From the NCBI GenBank assembly GCA_902728285.1, contig CACVBU010000492.1, positions 252,787-316,786 of the forward strand: 64,000 nucleotides of DNA, read 5' to 3'. Position 1 is the first letter of the stretch. Each line of letters starts with the position of its first letter. The notes beneath the pieces were generated by a model. That model ran no database searches and was not told the origin of the DNA. It worked only from the letters and a program-made list of their open reading frames with translations. Below are positions 22,301-34,600 of this stretch, in pieces. Source of the stretch: Clytia hemisphaerica. Lineage: Eukaryota; Cnidaria; Hydrozoa; Leptothecata; Clytiidae. A program made the translations under genes and the position numbers.

Positions 22301-23958
22301 ATGTCATTACCATTATCTTAATCGCTATTAAATTACTGCATACTGGCCAAAAGGAAACATTTCTCAATATTATGAATTAAATTTTATGAGCCTAAGATTT
22401 TAGTAATTTACCTTGAGTTGTGGTAGCCTCGTGTTCCGTGCGCTCCAAGTAGCGGAATTCTGAAAAGTATTGGAAATGGATTTAAAGGAACGTATACAAA
22501 TCGCGGCAAGGAAATCCAGATTGTATAATAATGACTGGTAATAATAAAAAGGATTTTTTTCTCAAATTCATATCTCTTCGACTTGTCCAACAAACACACA
22601 AATGGGCCTTGGATGCACAAATTTGAGCCCATGCCATATACTATGCAGTCGTAACATCGTTACTTAAACCGTTAGTGGTTAAACAGTGTAATGTACAAAG
22701 AGTAAGGAATACATATAGGGGTGCTCTAACTTGTAAGGTTGGGGGTTCGGATGGCTAAATATGTCGTTCTTTATTGTCATTTTTATAATAGTGGTGACCT
22801 TTTATAGGTCTCCTTCCCTCCCTGAATCACTACTGCAAACCTGTTTTGATTCAAATCCACAGACGACCCTATCAGAAAACAACCTATACTCACCACAAGC
22901 ATCACAAGTTCTTGGGCATAAAATTCGTCCTTCTTGTGAGTGACAAACATCATCTCTTTGACATAAAACGCTTCCAGAATCCTCACATCCTAAACAAAAA
23001 GAAAACAGGGTTCATTAATACACCCCTGTGTCACAAACCCGCTGGGACCACAACCCAACCGGAATTTTTGGCCAAAGTTTTGGAAAGATCGGAAAAATAC
23101 CCTACAATTTCCCAAAAACCCCCCATTGACTTTGAAAAATTGAAAAATTTGGACTTTGATTTCATCCCAATTCGAAATTTTAAGCTTGGAGCAATTATTA
23201 GACATTAACTCTTCTCATTTGAGTAAGAATAGGGTTTTTCTTGCTTGAAACTACATTTTATATGGACATTGACAGTCGCGTGAGAATACACGTTTTTTTA
23301 TAAGAACATCCAAAGTTTTATGAAGCCTTTGGATGTTCTTAGTTTTTTGATTTTTAAGCCTAAAAATGTTCTTATTTTGAGTATTTTTGTCCATTTTCCT
23401 AAGGAAATGGCGTGTGTTGGTGTTTTAAGGTCTGTAAAGCCTTAAAATATTCTTAGCTTGTTCTTAACATTTTGGTCAGAGAAGCCTTGTGTTCTTATAA
23501 AAAAACATGTAAAAATTTACTCCACCAACTTACTGCATTGATCACATGTTCGTTTGCAAATCAATCTCGATAAATCACTGGAACAAACATCATCTTTTGG
23601 CTCCTCAACACAATATTTTGATTTGTCATGACATGCCAATTGAACTACCGAAATTAACAATTAAATTAATACTGAGCGATTTAAAGAGTAGGATCATGGG
23701 TAAAATGGAGAAATCCATGGAAGGGTGCCCTAATTTCGGGTAGATATCTATCGAAAGAGGAGACTGCGGAACGACTTGGCCTGCCATCACAGTTTATGGA
23801 TGGTCTTGGTGTCTCAAACTTTTTTCTTTATCAGTAGTTGTGATTTTCCCAGTCATTGCCTACGTTTTTCATAGGAAACGAAGTAGTAAATTCTTACCTT
23901 TGGTTGCCCAGGCAACTGTAGCAGCCACAAGGAGAATACAAATCTTCATCCACATCAT
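19398..23958 (-). CDS. Secreted ShK-ShK-CAP protein A
   Basis: Seven minus-strand exons: 23898-23958, 23534-23644, 22894-22989, 22412-22459, 21985-22101, 20958-21192 and 19398-19719. All joints have GT-AG sites and the frame closes over 990 bases (329 residues). The start at 23958 (or the Met after it) gives a signal peptide ([18 protein letters not shown]). Exons 2 and 3 each encode one ShK-type six-cysteine module ending CKRTCDQC and CPRTCDAC. Exons 4 and 5 encode a charged linker. Exons 6 and 7 encode a CAP/SCP domain with [35 protein letters not shown] (CAP1) and [12 protein letters not shown] (CAP2); the cavity histidines are present. Exon order and phases match gene B, so the two arose by tandem duplication. 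The large introns hold several miniature elements. Confidence 0.85.
19781..20037 (+). mobile_element. Family A element copy
   Basis: Begins GTGTTTTTTATAAGAACATC and ends TTTGTTCTTATATAAAAAAT-CGTGTA. It lies in the last intron of CAP gene A, directly beside the long hairpin. Confidence 0.75.
20067..20788. mobile_element. ~720 bp near-perfect inverted repeat (long hairpin)
   Basis: The left arm (from TAGTCCCGCTGCTGAG at 20067) is repeated in reverse complement to 20788 with very few mismatches. The arms are over 300 bp each around a loop of about 100 bp. The same short peptide is encoded from both arms on opposite strands, which shows the near-identity. CAA flanks both sides and the ends are TA-bounded, so a transposon origin is likely. 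It sits in the last intron of CAP gene A. Transcribed, it would form a long double-stranded RNA. Confidence 0.8.
21268..21516 (+). mobile_element. Family A element copy (diverged)
   Basis: Starts AGTTTTTTACGAGAACATTC and ends TTTGTTCTTACAAAGAACGT-GTA. It carries the family landmarks AAAATGTTCTTAACATGTTC and AGCCTT. It is in an intron of CAP gene A. Confidence 0.7.
21648..21965. mobile_element. ~318 bp inverted-repeat element
   Basis: The ends CATTGAGTTTCAAGCCCGAA and TTCGGGCTTGAAACTCAATG are perfect inverted repeats that extend, less perfectly, past CCACTTATTTC. The middle contains AACGCGC-type repeats and a short direct repeat GTGTAAAAGCTACGCGCG. It is intronic in CAP gene A. Confidence 0.7.
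23012..23200 (-). repeat. GACACAGGGGTGTA family repeat (copy 3, inverted)
   Basis: The reverse complement matches the copies at 13313 and 14056: CAAAGTCCAAAT, GGGTATTTT, and GTTTGTGACACAGGGGTGTA. It is more diverged than those two are from each other and is intronic in CAP gene A. Confidence 0.6.
23288..23511 (+). mobile_element. Family A element copy (well preserved)
   Basis: Starts ACACGTTTTTTTATAAGAAC and ends GTTCTTATAAAAAAACATGT, giving terminal inverted repeats of about 20 bp. Between them the copy has GGATGTTCTTAG, AAAATGTTCTTA, AAGCCTTAAAATATTCTTAG and GAAGCCTTGTG. I use it as the reference copy for orientation. Confidence 0.75.
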
Positions 23959-25644
23959 CTCAAATTCCTGAAAAAGATCAACAGACGAGGAAAATAATTC
24001 TTCCGACATTGTGAAAGCTTTGAATAGACGATCATACGTTGCAGTTAAAAAGATTAACCATCGGTGACGAAATACTTGGCACAAAAAGGAAATCCACCTG
24101 GATGTTTTGAAACCACAATCGATTTGCAAGTGCTCTAAAGTAGGTTCGAAGGGTATAGTTTTAACGCTAGACTTAAGACTTAAGATCCAAAGTTCAAAAA
24201 TGGTCCAGTAGGGCTTGAAATATAGCTTAGAAACTAATAAATCCCTCCCAGATCGAAATAATCGTTGAAATCAAGTTAAAAGGCCTGAAATTGACATTCT
24301 CGCTCGAACTTAAATTTTCGAAAAATGGTAAATTAGCCAAAAGTGCCAATATGTTATGGCACTGATTGTAGATAACAAGTTAGACAAGAATATTGCAGAT
24401 TCTTACAAAAACCAATTTAGATTATCGAATCAACGAACATGCGATACTTTTTAGCAAATGAATTTGTAGAAAACTATCAAATCAATAAAACGCGCAATAC
24501 TGTACCTTTTAGCAAATTAAATTTTCGAAGACTGAGAAAAAACTGAAAAATAATTTCATCTTACCCGAGGTGTCAAGGCATCGTATACGCTCTATTGAAT
24601 TCTTTTGTTTTCTTATCACCATTGTTCTATTGTGCTGAATGAGTTCCCATTGTTCTAATGTGATGCAAACAACGATAAGAAGATAGGAAACCAGCAAATT
24701 AAAGTATCGCTCACACACTTGAATGCCCTCTTAGATTCAAACAAGATAAGGGGAAAATTCAAAGAAATAATTCGAAAATCGAAAATATTCTCTAATTTAT
24801 ACACTTCTTCTTGTTGATAAAATAGTCCTTCTAGAAAGCCGAAGACTGTAAAAACGAATTTAAAAATCAAAGGAAGAACTGCGTTTTTACTGTAGTACGA
24901 ATTCCTTGTTCCTTTCTAAATACGATATGTACAGGGGTGAAACAGTGCCTTTGGTCAAAGATTAGTCCACACAGACTTAACTGTTTTGTCATACTTTGTT
25001 CCCCACCCCGCGGGGTGTTAGCTACCACTTAACAATTAGGTCTTTCTTTTCGATGTTTATTGAAAAAAAAAAAGAAATTAGAGCTATTTAAAAATCGAGG
25101 AAAATAATACAATTTTTAAGTACATGAAAAGTTATTTAAAATTTTCATACATTCGAAAAGGCTATAGGCATATTTGTTTCGAGCAAAATTCAAAGTTATT
25201 CTTTATCTATTCAAAGTAATAACGTTTACCGTTTTGGCTGCAAAACATTACACCCATGTAACATGAAAATAAATTTTTGTTAAAATGAAAGCAAAAAATA
25301 AACAATAATAAATAAAATATAGCAAAAAATAATAATGATTAGTCGTTCGATATTGTTAAATAATTATAAAATTTGATATAAATAATCGGTTGAGAAATTC
25401 CATTTTTCTCGTAAATTGGCTAGCCTATGTTTTTACTTGGAATGATTTAATTGACATGTAGGCCTTTTGGTGATGGTTTCGAGTCTTTCAAATCGATTAA
25501 ATGAATAAATTAATGAGTGTCGAATTCATTTCTTCGAAAATACTGCTTTCAGAATCTTGCGGGAAATTCTAAATCTCGGGTTCGTAGAGAACAGAAACTT
25601 TTTTTAAAGCACCTCTCTTCTCTCAAACATTGCACTTTTTCTCC
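23959..25644. other. Spacer between CAP gene A and the dystrobrevin 3' end
   Basis: AT-rich, with no recognised exon. TTTATT at 25056-25061 (AATAAA on the minus strand) is a possible poly(A) signal for dystrobrevin if its 3' UTR is about 590 bases. This is only a positional guess. Confidence 0.4.
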
Positions 25645-28600
25645 TCAATAAACACTAACTTGCGTGTTCGATGACGTCACTACACTGTTCGAGTTGCGAT
25701 TAGTTTGTCCGTTGATACTCCAAGACATTCTTTCATCCCTCTCCCCCACATTATCGTTTTCTTCGTTGTGAGGCTCCATCGTAGATGATGAGGATCCCCG
25801 GTTATTGGCTAACTCCGTAACAACGGTTGCCATGGCACTGGTGACGTCATCAACGGCGCTCATTAAATCTACGCGAAGATCTTGGTTTTCTTTGATGGTT
25901 GAAGTTTTACCTGAAAAGAAAAAGGAAAATTACGATAAGGGAGATCTCCGAATGAAGTTTAATGTTCTGGGGTTGAAGGTATCAGCTGACACTAGCACAT
26001 TTTTTATACCCAAAAAGAAAAAATCTCAGTTGTATTTACAAATGAGTAACTTTAACTGGAACCTCTTTAACTCGAACAAGTTTTATGGTCCCTTCAATCA
26101 ACATTGCTTTATAAACCTTCTTCCATAACTTGAGCAAATTTGCATTCCCCGTGATGAAGGTTCAAGTTCGATGACTTCGATGTATTTATATACACTTTTT
26201 CAATTTTCAATTCATTCATTAACGAAAGGTTTTCTATGAATCATACTACATTCATTTTCAGGTGACACTTTTTATCAAATAATTCATCATAAGCTTCTTT
26301 GAAAATAATAATACTGGCGTTATGCAAAATATTCATTTCACAAAAAGGTTGGTAATTTACCGAACGCTTCTTTGACATCTCCGTTGACACCTCTCATCAA
26401 AGTGGAAGTTCCACTGGTTTTGGGTGACCGGAAATCATTCGTGTCACGCGGATTGTCTCCGCCTCCAGTACGCCTCATTTGGCGAGGCGTGGTCGAAATT
26501 TCATGGTTCTAAAATGAATAATACCCTGTGGATTTTATTTCAACTAAGATCAAACAATCAATACGATGTTATTTTTTCATGATTTTCTAGACTGGAGTCG
26601 TTTATAATGCGTGTAATACTAATAATACCAATAGTAACAATAATAATAATACGGGATTTAGTTTGTATAAACGACTGGAAGAATCCGGTGTTCCAGCCTT
26701 ATAGATACAGGGGCTAGCTACGCAGAAACTTGCGTAGCGAGAAAACAATTTATCAAGCAATAACAAACTTTCAAAACGAAATCAACTCAAATGAAAAACT
26801 TTCAATACACAAATCTACACATATTTTTTTTCTCAAGAATTATTTTGAGCAGGAAATAATTATAATTGCAATATTGACAATTTTCTTTTGTTTGGAGTTC
26901 GTGCACAAAGGTTTCTAGACAACTAAAATTGTTCCATTCATTACTTTTTGCTTTATTTCTACTATGTATAAATTAGTCGTCTAGCTTGCTAGACTAATGA
27001 TTTTCAGGCTTAATGTTCATAATGCGCTGATTTTACTCTCTTATTAACTTAAAAGACATACGTATTGTATGATAAGCATTCATTAAAGCCAATCCTAGGA
27101 ATGTTCTTTATTTGTTCTTAGATTTTTGGCAAAATTTGAGCCCTATATGTTTTAATAAAAAAAGCGTTTACTAGAAATATATCAAAATTTGTTTCAGTAA
27201 CTTTCAAAGTTTTATTGGAACATGAAAATCATATAAAGAAAAGATTCTAAATATTTTCAGGATTAAATTTTGATATATTGATAAACAAAAGGATAGAAAA
27301 TATTTTATGTTTTTTTATACAAAATAATACAGATAAAAATTAAAATAAATTTTAAATTTGCGGAATATATTAATTTTAAATCTTATTTATTTTATTATAA
27401 TCACTCCATGAAGCCAGGACTTTACAACCTCAAATGCGAAATCGATCCAACGAAAATTTCCTCCAACAAATACTTCATGAAAACTCAGATTTGACCCCCG
27501 AGTATTCCCCACGATGCTTTGCGCGGAAAATATTTTACTGCGAACTTTTTTCCGCGCAAAAAATTGTGGGGAATTCTCGGGGGTCAAATCTGAGTTTTCA
27601 CGTTAAGCCGATATCGTCTATTGAGAAATGGGTATTATAAATACGAGGACTTCAAAATAACCCTCGTTCAGAACTAATACTGTAACCATACAAATTCTAT
27701 TCCGAGAAAAAAATCTTGCTTTTTTGAAAAGAGTTATACCAGGTTATAAATTTGTATGTTGGAAGACACTGGAATAAATTCCATGTTAATACTTGATTCC
27801 TTCATTGCACATTGCTACTCATGCGATTCCATACCATTATCTACAAAGTTCGTTCTCTATTTCGGTGATGCATCAAGAACGACATTTGTTACGCGATACT
27901 GTGTAGACGGAGGCCAAACTCTCCATCGCTAATTTCTAAGTTCATTTCAAACTATTCTACATTCTTTAGAAGTTAGCACGCGCGGCTAAGGTTCCTTTTG
28001 TAGTTTATTATTTAATGATGGAATTAATCAAAGTTAATGCTTTTTAAAATCTTGCTTTCTTTACTATCGTCTTTCGTCTTTGACGAGCGTCCTCCTTCGA
28101 GTGTACGCTTTCCGTGCCGTTCGGTAGCAATACGTTTAAGCTTCAGGTTGAATGGGGAGGACAGTTATAGTACCATTTTCTGAATTCTACGAAAAACGAG
28201 GAAAGATGGATTGAGAAAAATGTTTCGAAATTGAAGTAAAGATTAGTTTCTTTCAGTCGTGACGTCATTGTGTAAGTAAACGGTTAGTAAGTTGTGAGAT
28301 TTAGTTTGGAGAGATTGAAGTTATATGCCCCCCAGCGCTTTGCGTGAATGCATGAAAAAGCTTTTTTCACTCGCGTGAATGTGTGAACATTTCAAAAAAG
28401 CTGCGTAAATGCGTGAATTGGAAAACAAGAAATGCGTGAAATTATTCGAGAAAAATTTCGTCAATACGTGAATTTGGAAAAGAATAAATTGCGTGATGGC
28501 GTGAATTGAATATCCGGGGCTTCTTAGAGTAGAGAGAGAAAAGAAATTTGGAGGAAGTTTTGGCATAAACATATAAACGGCTGGACATCTATCTTTTATT

Positions 28601-31600
28601 GTCTCTTTGAAACGAGCTTCGTTGCCGCCTGTATTTCAAAATTGGTATGAAAAATCCGATAATACTCCGTCATAATTTTATTTCTTTGATTTTTTTAGGT
28701 AAAAAGATTGATAGAGCTTGAACATTACTCATAATGTACAAATAAATTATTTTCGAATTTTTTTACAAGTTTGTAATATATTTCATCAACATTTTCAACT
28801 CTGAAATGCAGAATTTCAACTGCGTGTATACTTTTCTATCCCTTTTGTCACTCCAATAATTTTTTTTATGACTTAAAAGAAATAGCTTGCCAAAGTTGAG
28901 AGCCTGTTTAATAAGAATATCGAAATTAGAATGTGACACTCTCTAAAATTATTAGACACTTTTAAGTCAAAATTTAGAAATATTAGTCGGAGTTTTGACA
29001 AGCTGATAGATAACTGACGATAATTTTGCCTCTGTTATCTTTGTTATGATATAGATAAAAGACTTGAGAAGATTAGAACAACAGAGACTTTTGTCGAAGT
29101 TTTGACGTTGTTAGCAAGGTATTCCCAAGTGGTATATCATCAAAATCTATTGTTTCATTTTATGCTTTTAACGAGGCGGCAACGAAGCTAGCTGTGTTAT
29201 CTTTAAAAAGACAAAGGAGATGGATGTCCAGTCGTTTATATGTTCATGGTTTTAGTTAACAGAAAGCAAGATTTTCAAACATTGAATGTTAGAAGGTTAA
29301 AAGGTGGTTTGCACCAGTTTTCAAATCTTTCCATTATAAATCAGTAATGTATACATTTGGTCATTCAAAAGACTTTTAAGGTGGATGAGGTTAGGATCGG
29401 TTAATTGTTAATGTTTAGTATTTTGTTAGTTTAAACTTTTCAGTGTTAGTTCAGAGTTACGAGTTATCAATCGTAGTTCAACCATAACTACAATTCATGA
29501 AATATCTTCTGATCCTAGCTGGCACACAACATTGTTTTAACGTCAATTTAATATTCACAACGTCCATTTAATGTTAAATGAACGTAGAAACAACGTTGTG
29601 TGTCAGCTGAGATATTACATTATAGACCCAACAGTTAATTGGTTGAGTGTGTTATAAAATGAGTCAATACGTCACTGGCAGCCAATCAGCTTGTGGGTCT
29701 GTGATGTAATGTTAGGAAATGTTAAAGTGATGAATAACATGAATTCTATCCGTATAAAGTCATGAATATCAAGAATTATAGCTGCTTTTCATAATTTGAA
29801 AAAGTTACGTAACTTAAGGTAATCCACCATTATGGAAATCAAACGTTCGAATTTGTAGAGGCGACTCCTTACGTAAATCGAACGTCTAATTGGTTGCTTT
29901 GTTTCCATAATGGCGGAATTTACGTAACTTATTCAACTTGAAAAACCTCTATACCAATTTGCCACTGGAGAAATGAAACATGAAATAAAGAGGATTTCCT
30001 ACCTTGAGGAGTTTCATGAGTCCTTCTAATTGTACCATCAATTCTCTCCGCGTTTCTTGTAGCGCGGACATTCGCATCTCTAATTCGTCTTTGCGTTGAC
30101 GGAGAACGCGGAGTTCTGTTAACAGGTTAGGATCACAACCCATTTGTTGAGCATTTTTAACGGCTTCTTCATGCTCCTGCTTCAACTTGCGAATTTCATT
30201 CAAGAGAGATCTGAGGATGAGAAAGGTTAATATTAAGTATTGTTGAACAAAAATTATTTTAGTTAAAATAAACACAAATGATACAAAATTACGGAATACA
30301 AATTTCAGTATCAGGAACTGTCATATGGAGGTATATTTGGAAGGTGTGTGTCTTTTTATAAGACACTCCTATTTTGGGGTCAGTCCTTGGGCGGTTAATT
30401 TGCATTCTAGCTCATTTTTGAAAGTTTGCTTTGACCACTCTTGATATTATACGATACTTATGCTTATTGGGTCAAAGGGCTATTGGTTAAGATAAAAAAG
30501 TAACGTGTACATCAAATCTGTTTTAACAAATCATATTGCTGGATCATACGACGTCAAAAAGAAAGTTTCAATCAAATATAACCAGCCAATAAGTCCATAA
30601 ACGGAGTATTCAAAGATGTTTGAAAAATAACGAAAAAGTGGAATATATTTCACCTGTTTTTTTCTTCGAGGTTGGTCAAGATTTCTTTTTGTTGGTTGGA
30701 AGGTTCGGAAGAAGTGGAAAGCTTTTTGTTCCGCAAGTTCGCTTCCTGAAAGTCGAATACGAAAATAAATCTATCAACTCTTGTGTAAAAGGCTGCTGCC
30801 TACAGGAGGAGATTCAGTACTAGTTTACTAGGGTTGAATGATATGATATGAGCCCTCCCCACTGGGGACTGGATCCTACTCCTTGCAAAGTAGGAATTCC
30901 TCCTCTTTCGATTTGGAACACTTAGCGCTGTCCAGACACCGTTGGTTCTGTGCACGCGAGACACAGATACCATGATGCATAGTGATGACACTCGAACCAC
31001 GCGGGAGAGCATATAGCTCGTCGCAGGCGCGGAACGGGATGAGTGACACCACACACCACAATGCCCGGCATATCACCCACACTCTTGTATCAGAGTAGTG
31101 GTACCCAATTCCCCTCACATGGTATGGGTTGACCCGGGCGAAGGTGTGTTCATTTGCCAAGCGAACCGTAGTACTACAGTGGGAATCTCGGGTCTTCCAA
31201 CTCGGGTCTCCCAGACGGGAGTCAAGAGCGATGACCACCACACCACTACATCACTAGGGTTGAATGACGTTAAATTAGATTGACGCGCTTACACGTAAAA
31301 ACGTATGGCGTCACTTGACCCTATTAGACTTGATTCCAACCCTCTTACGAGTTAGGGTTAATAGGTGTATATGACAGGATTTGTTCTGCTTTGCTCCATT
31401 TTATACATCAACAAAACCCGAAGGCTCCTCTTTCGATAGCTATGTAATCAAAGAAAGGGGATGGCGCTACTCTTCCTCCCTGAATTGCTCCACTTAACCT
31501 TGACCCTCTAATTACTGAGCATCAAGTAGAGGGGCATCAAGTGTCATTTCTTTGTACTAAGAACGAATAATTCGGTATGACCTGGTCAGTGATTGAACCC

Positions 31601-34600
31601 ACGATCTTGTGCGCCGTAGCCGGATGCTCTATGCACTACGGTCACTTTATCAACACAGGAGTATGGTAACTTAAAGATCACAGAAAAAAATATTGAAAAG
31701 TTCAAAACATACCTGTTCGTTTCGTGCAGTTGCCAGTCTAGAAGTGGGAGAAAAAGCTTTAAATTAAAGGTTCTTTGTGGAATAAAATTTCTTAAGAGGT
31801 TTTATCCTTGGCGGGGACTGGAAGCAAGTTCTAATTATAGAAAGATTCGAATATTAGAAGTTTAGATAAGCGAGAATTTAGTGTATAAGGTATCAAGTAT
31901 TGTGCATTTGTACTACATACACCGATGGACATGCTACCAATAAATATGAGGAAATTGAAAATGTATACATACTTTTGTGCGTACATAACAATAAGGGCGT
32001 GTTCGTCGTCATTCCTAAAGTGTAAGGAAGTGTACGTGTAAAACCATGCATCCATGCGCGTTTCTTTACTCTATATAAACTTTTCTAGAGGTTTATCAAA
32101 ATCGTACCATACCTTGTTTTCGAACTAGCTAATTTTCCAAAGCGACGTTTACACACCTTTTGCTCACTCACTCACTCACTCACTCACGAAATTATGGTCC
32201 ATCAGCAATCTATTGATCCTTCACTACCCTTTTTGTTGGAAACAGTAGGTTACCTTGGCATGTTGGACATTGGAGACGGGGGTCCACTGTATTGCCCATC
32301 TGACGTTTTTCTATTGCGTTGTAGGGTGGAGAATTGGCTTTGTTGACCCCCTGACATACCACGTTGTAAGGTGGAATACTGACTGTTGCTACCGTTCATC
32401 ATTCGGGGTGTTCGGGGGGTTCGTTGCAGCGTACTCATCGGGGAGTTCGGTTCTGATGGTAAAGGTGGTCTGTAGGGAAAGAAAACATAACAAGAATAAT
32501 ATTTTATCTGATTATATGATCAAGAGGTCTCCATTCAAAGAATGAGGAAAATTGCCTAACTTTTCAAACCAAAATATCCTGGATAAATCCCTCTAAATGA
32601 AGCTACCAGGACGGTTACTCTACAAGCTGTAAACTCACTTCGACAGCAAACACAGTTACCTTGAAGAACAAAATCAAAACCCCTGAGCTAACCTGATTGA
32701 TGAGCTTGAGATATGACGATGTGAATTAAATGATGACCAAGAATAATAAGCGAAATTTAGCTAATGTCAAAACTGTGGAAATTCTTACACGATGTTACTC
32801 ATGTCGAGTGTTTTGTTGAGTTCAGGCTCTTTTGGATAATTGGGCAGTCGTTGGTGTTGTGATTTGGTAGGAGCACACAATAACTTCTTACGGACTGATG
32901 TTCCGCGGTCGTTCTTGTTCTAAAGGAAGAAACAAATCAAGGTTATAGTAGTTGGAGGGTAAGAACCTTTTGGGTTTGTTTGTATGTTAGTAAAAAGAAC
33001 ATAATTAATTAAAGAGCAATGGCTGATTGATCAAGACGTCAGCACCTGAAACCAGGGATTCGCGGTTCGAATCACCGCTTCTTCAAATGTCGTTCAGTTC
33101 AAAGATAGCCGAGCCGACCCAAGCCGAGCCGGGCCGGCTGGTCGTCGATCCCGTGAAAAAAAATCGTCGAAAAGTCCTAGAATACCAGGCTATCCAACTA
33201 AAAATATCGACTCTAAAGTTTCGGTCATCAAAGTGTCAACTCGTATATCCGGATAGCGCTCATTATAGGGCGTCATTTCGTAATCTGTTTCAATTGTATA
33301 ATGAAGAACGGAAAAATGTCTAGTCAAATACTTCATGGAAATTCACAGACCAATCATTTTTGTAATGAACACCTTTGTAACCGGTAGACGAAGAGTGGAT
33401 CCATTAACTAAAGCTTCAAATTAACGACAATTAAAAAATACACATCACATAAAAAAGTACTGGTTCACCCTGTCCGATAGATATCGTTGAGTCCCGTTTG
33501 ATCTCACCTTTTTCGAACGGCAAAAGAAATTACAAGTTGGTGTGCGCTCTTCCCTGATCATATTATTACGTTTAACAGAACAAGTTGTTGAGAGGTAAGT
33601 GAAGTAGAGAAAAAATTGAAGAACGAATTTTTATCAGTTTCATTTCATGGTCCTTTTCTCACAAAACTTTATCTGAAGAAGAAGATCAAAATCAGAGAAA
33701 AAGATAAAAGAAAGCCAGTCAGAGGTTTCATAACTTTTAAGTACTAAATTATCAGTCTCAGTCTCTTCCTTTGATTGAAAAATGATATGATTGTAAATGT
33801 TACGAAAATCTTTCTACTAAAAATAATCCCGGTAAGCTACAGTTAGTGAAATCAAAACAATCAATTTCTCGTCTCCCAAGTAGCCAGTGTCATTGAAAAA
33901 TCATTTATGACGTTCGAATAATGTATTCTCCCCTGATGTGGAAAGTTGACTAAAAGTAAAGATTCGTCAAAAAAAAGGAAAGAAAGAGATGTCAATATTT
34001 TTCATTTTCATTTCACCCGTATGATATAGTTTATTTTTCATCGACTGTAATATTTAAAGAAAAAATAACATGTAAGAAAAGAAAAAGAAAATTTTTACGA
34101 ATGAAAAATAAAGATAAATATGGAAGAAATATTGTCGCTGAAAGGAAGGAAGAATAAAAAGACAAAAGGAAAGCTTTGAAAATACACCTGCAACGAAAAA
34201 GGTAGTGGCAATATCTTTCCCAACGTACAATGTCGTACAATTTTTTTATAAGAACATCCAAAATATTTATAGCCTTCGGATGTTCTTATCTTTTTGAGTT
34301 TTAAGCCTAAAGAGTTTCTTAAAAATGTTCTAAATTTCACAATTTTGCGAGAATTTGTGACATTTCCTAAGAAATTGGTTGTTCCAGAGCCGTAAAGCCT
34401 TAAAATATTCTTAAAATGTTCTTAACTTGTTCTAATTATTTTAGCTATCGAAGCCTCATATTCTTATATATTTTGTTCTAATAAAAAAATGTACTCCTTC
34501 GCTTTGACGGCATTAACAAGGGTGTGGTTTTTTTTGAAGGAAAGTATTTAAACCTCTCTGCGTGTGTACACGCTTTTTTATAAGAACCAGTAGATTCTTG

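Noticed and set aside
28321..28508. Regularly repeated octamers considered as a CRISPR-like array
   Set aside because: Spacing is irregular, repeats are only 8 bp, and the host DNA is plainly eukaryotic.
30876..31283. Open frames of 60-120 codons on both strands with higher GC
   Set aside because: The interval is a SINE with target duplications. The frames match no protein family and occur on both strands.
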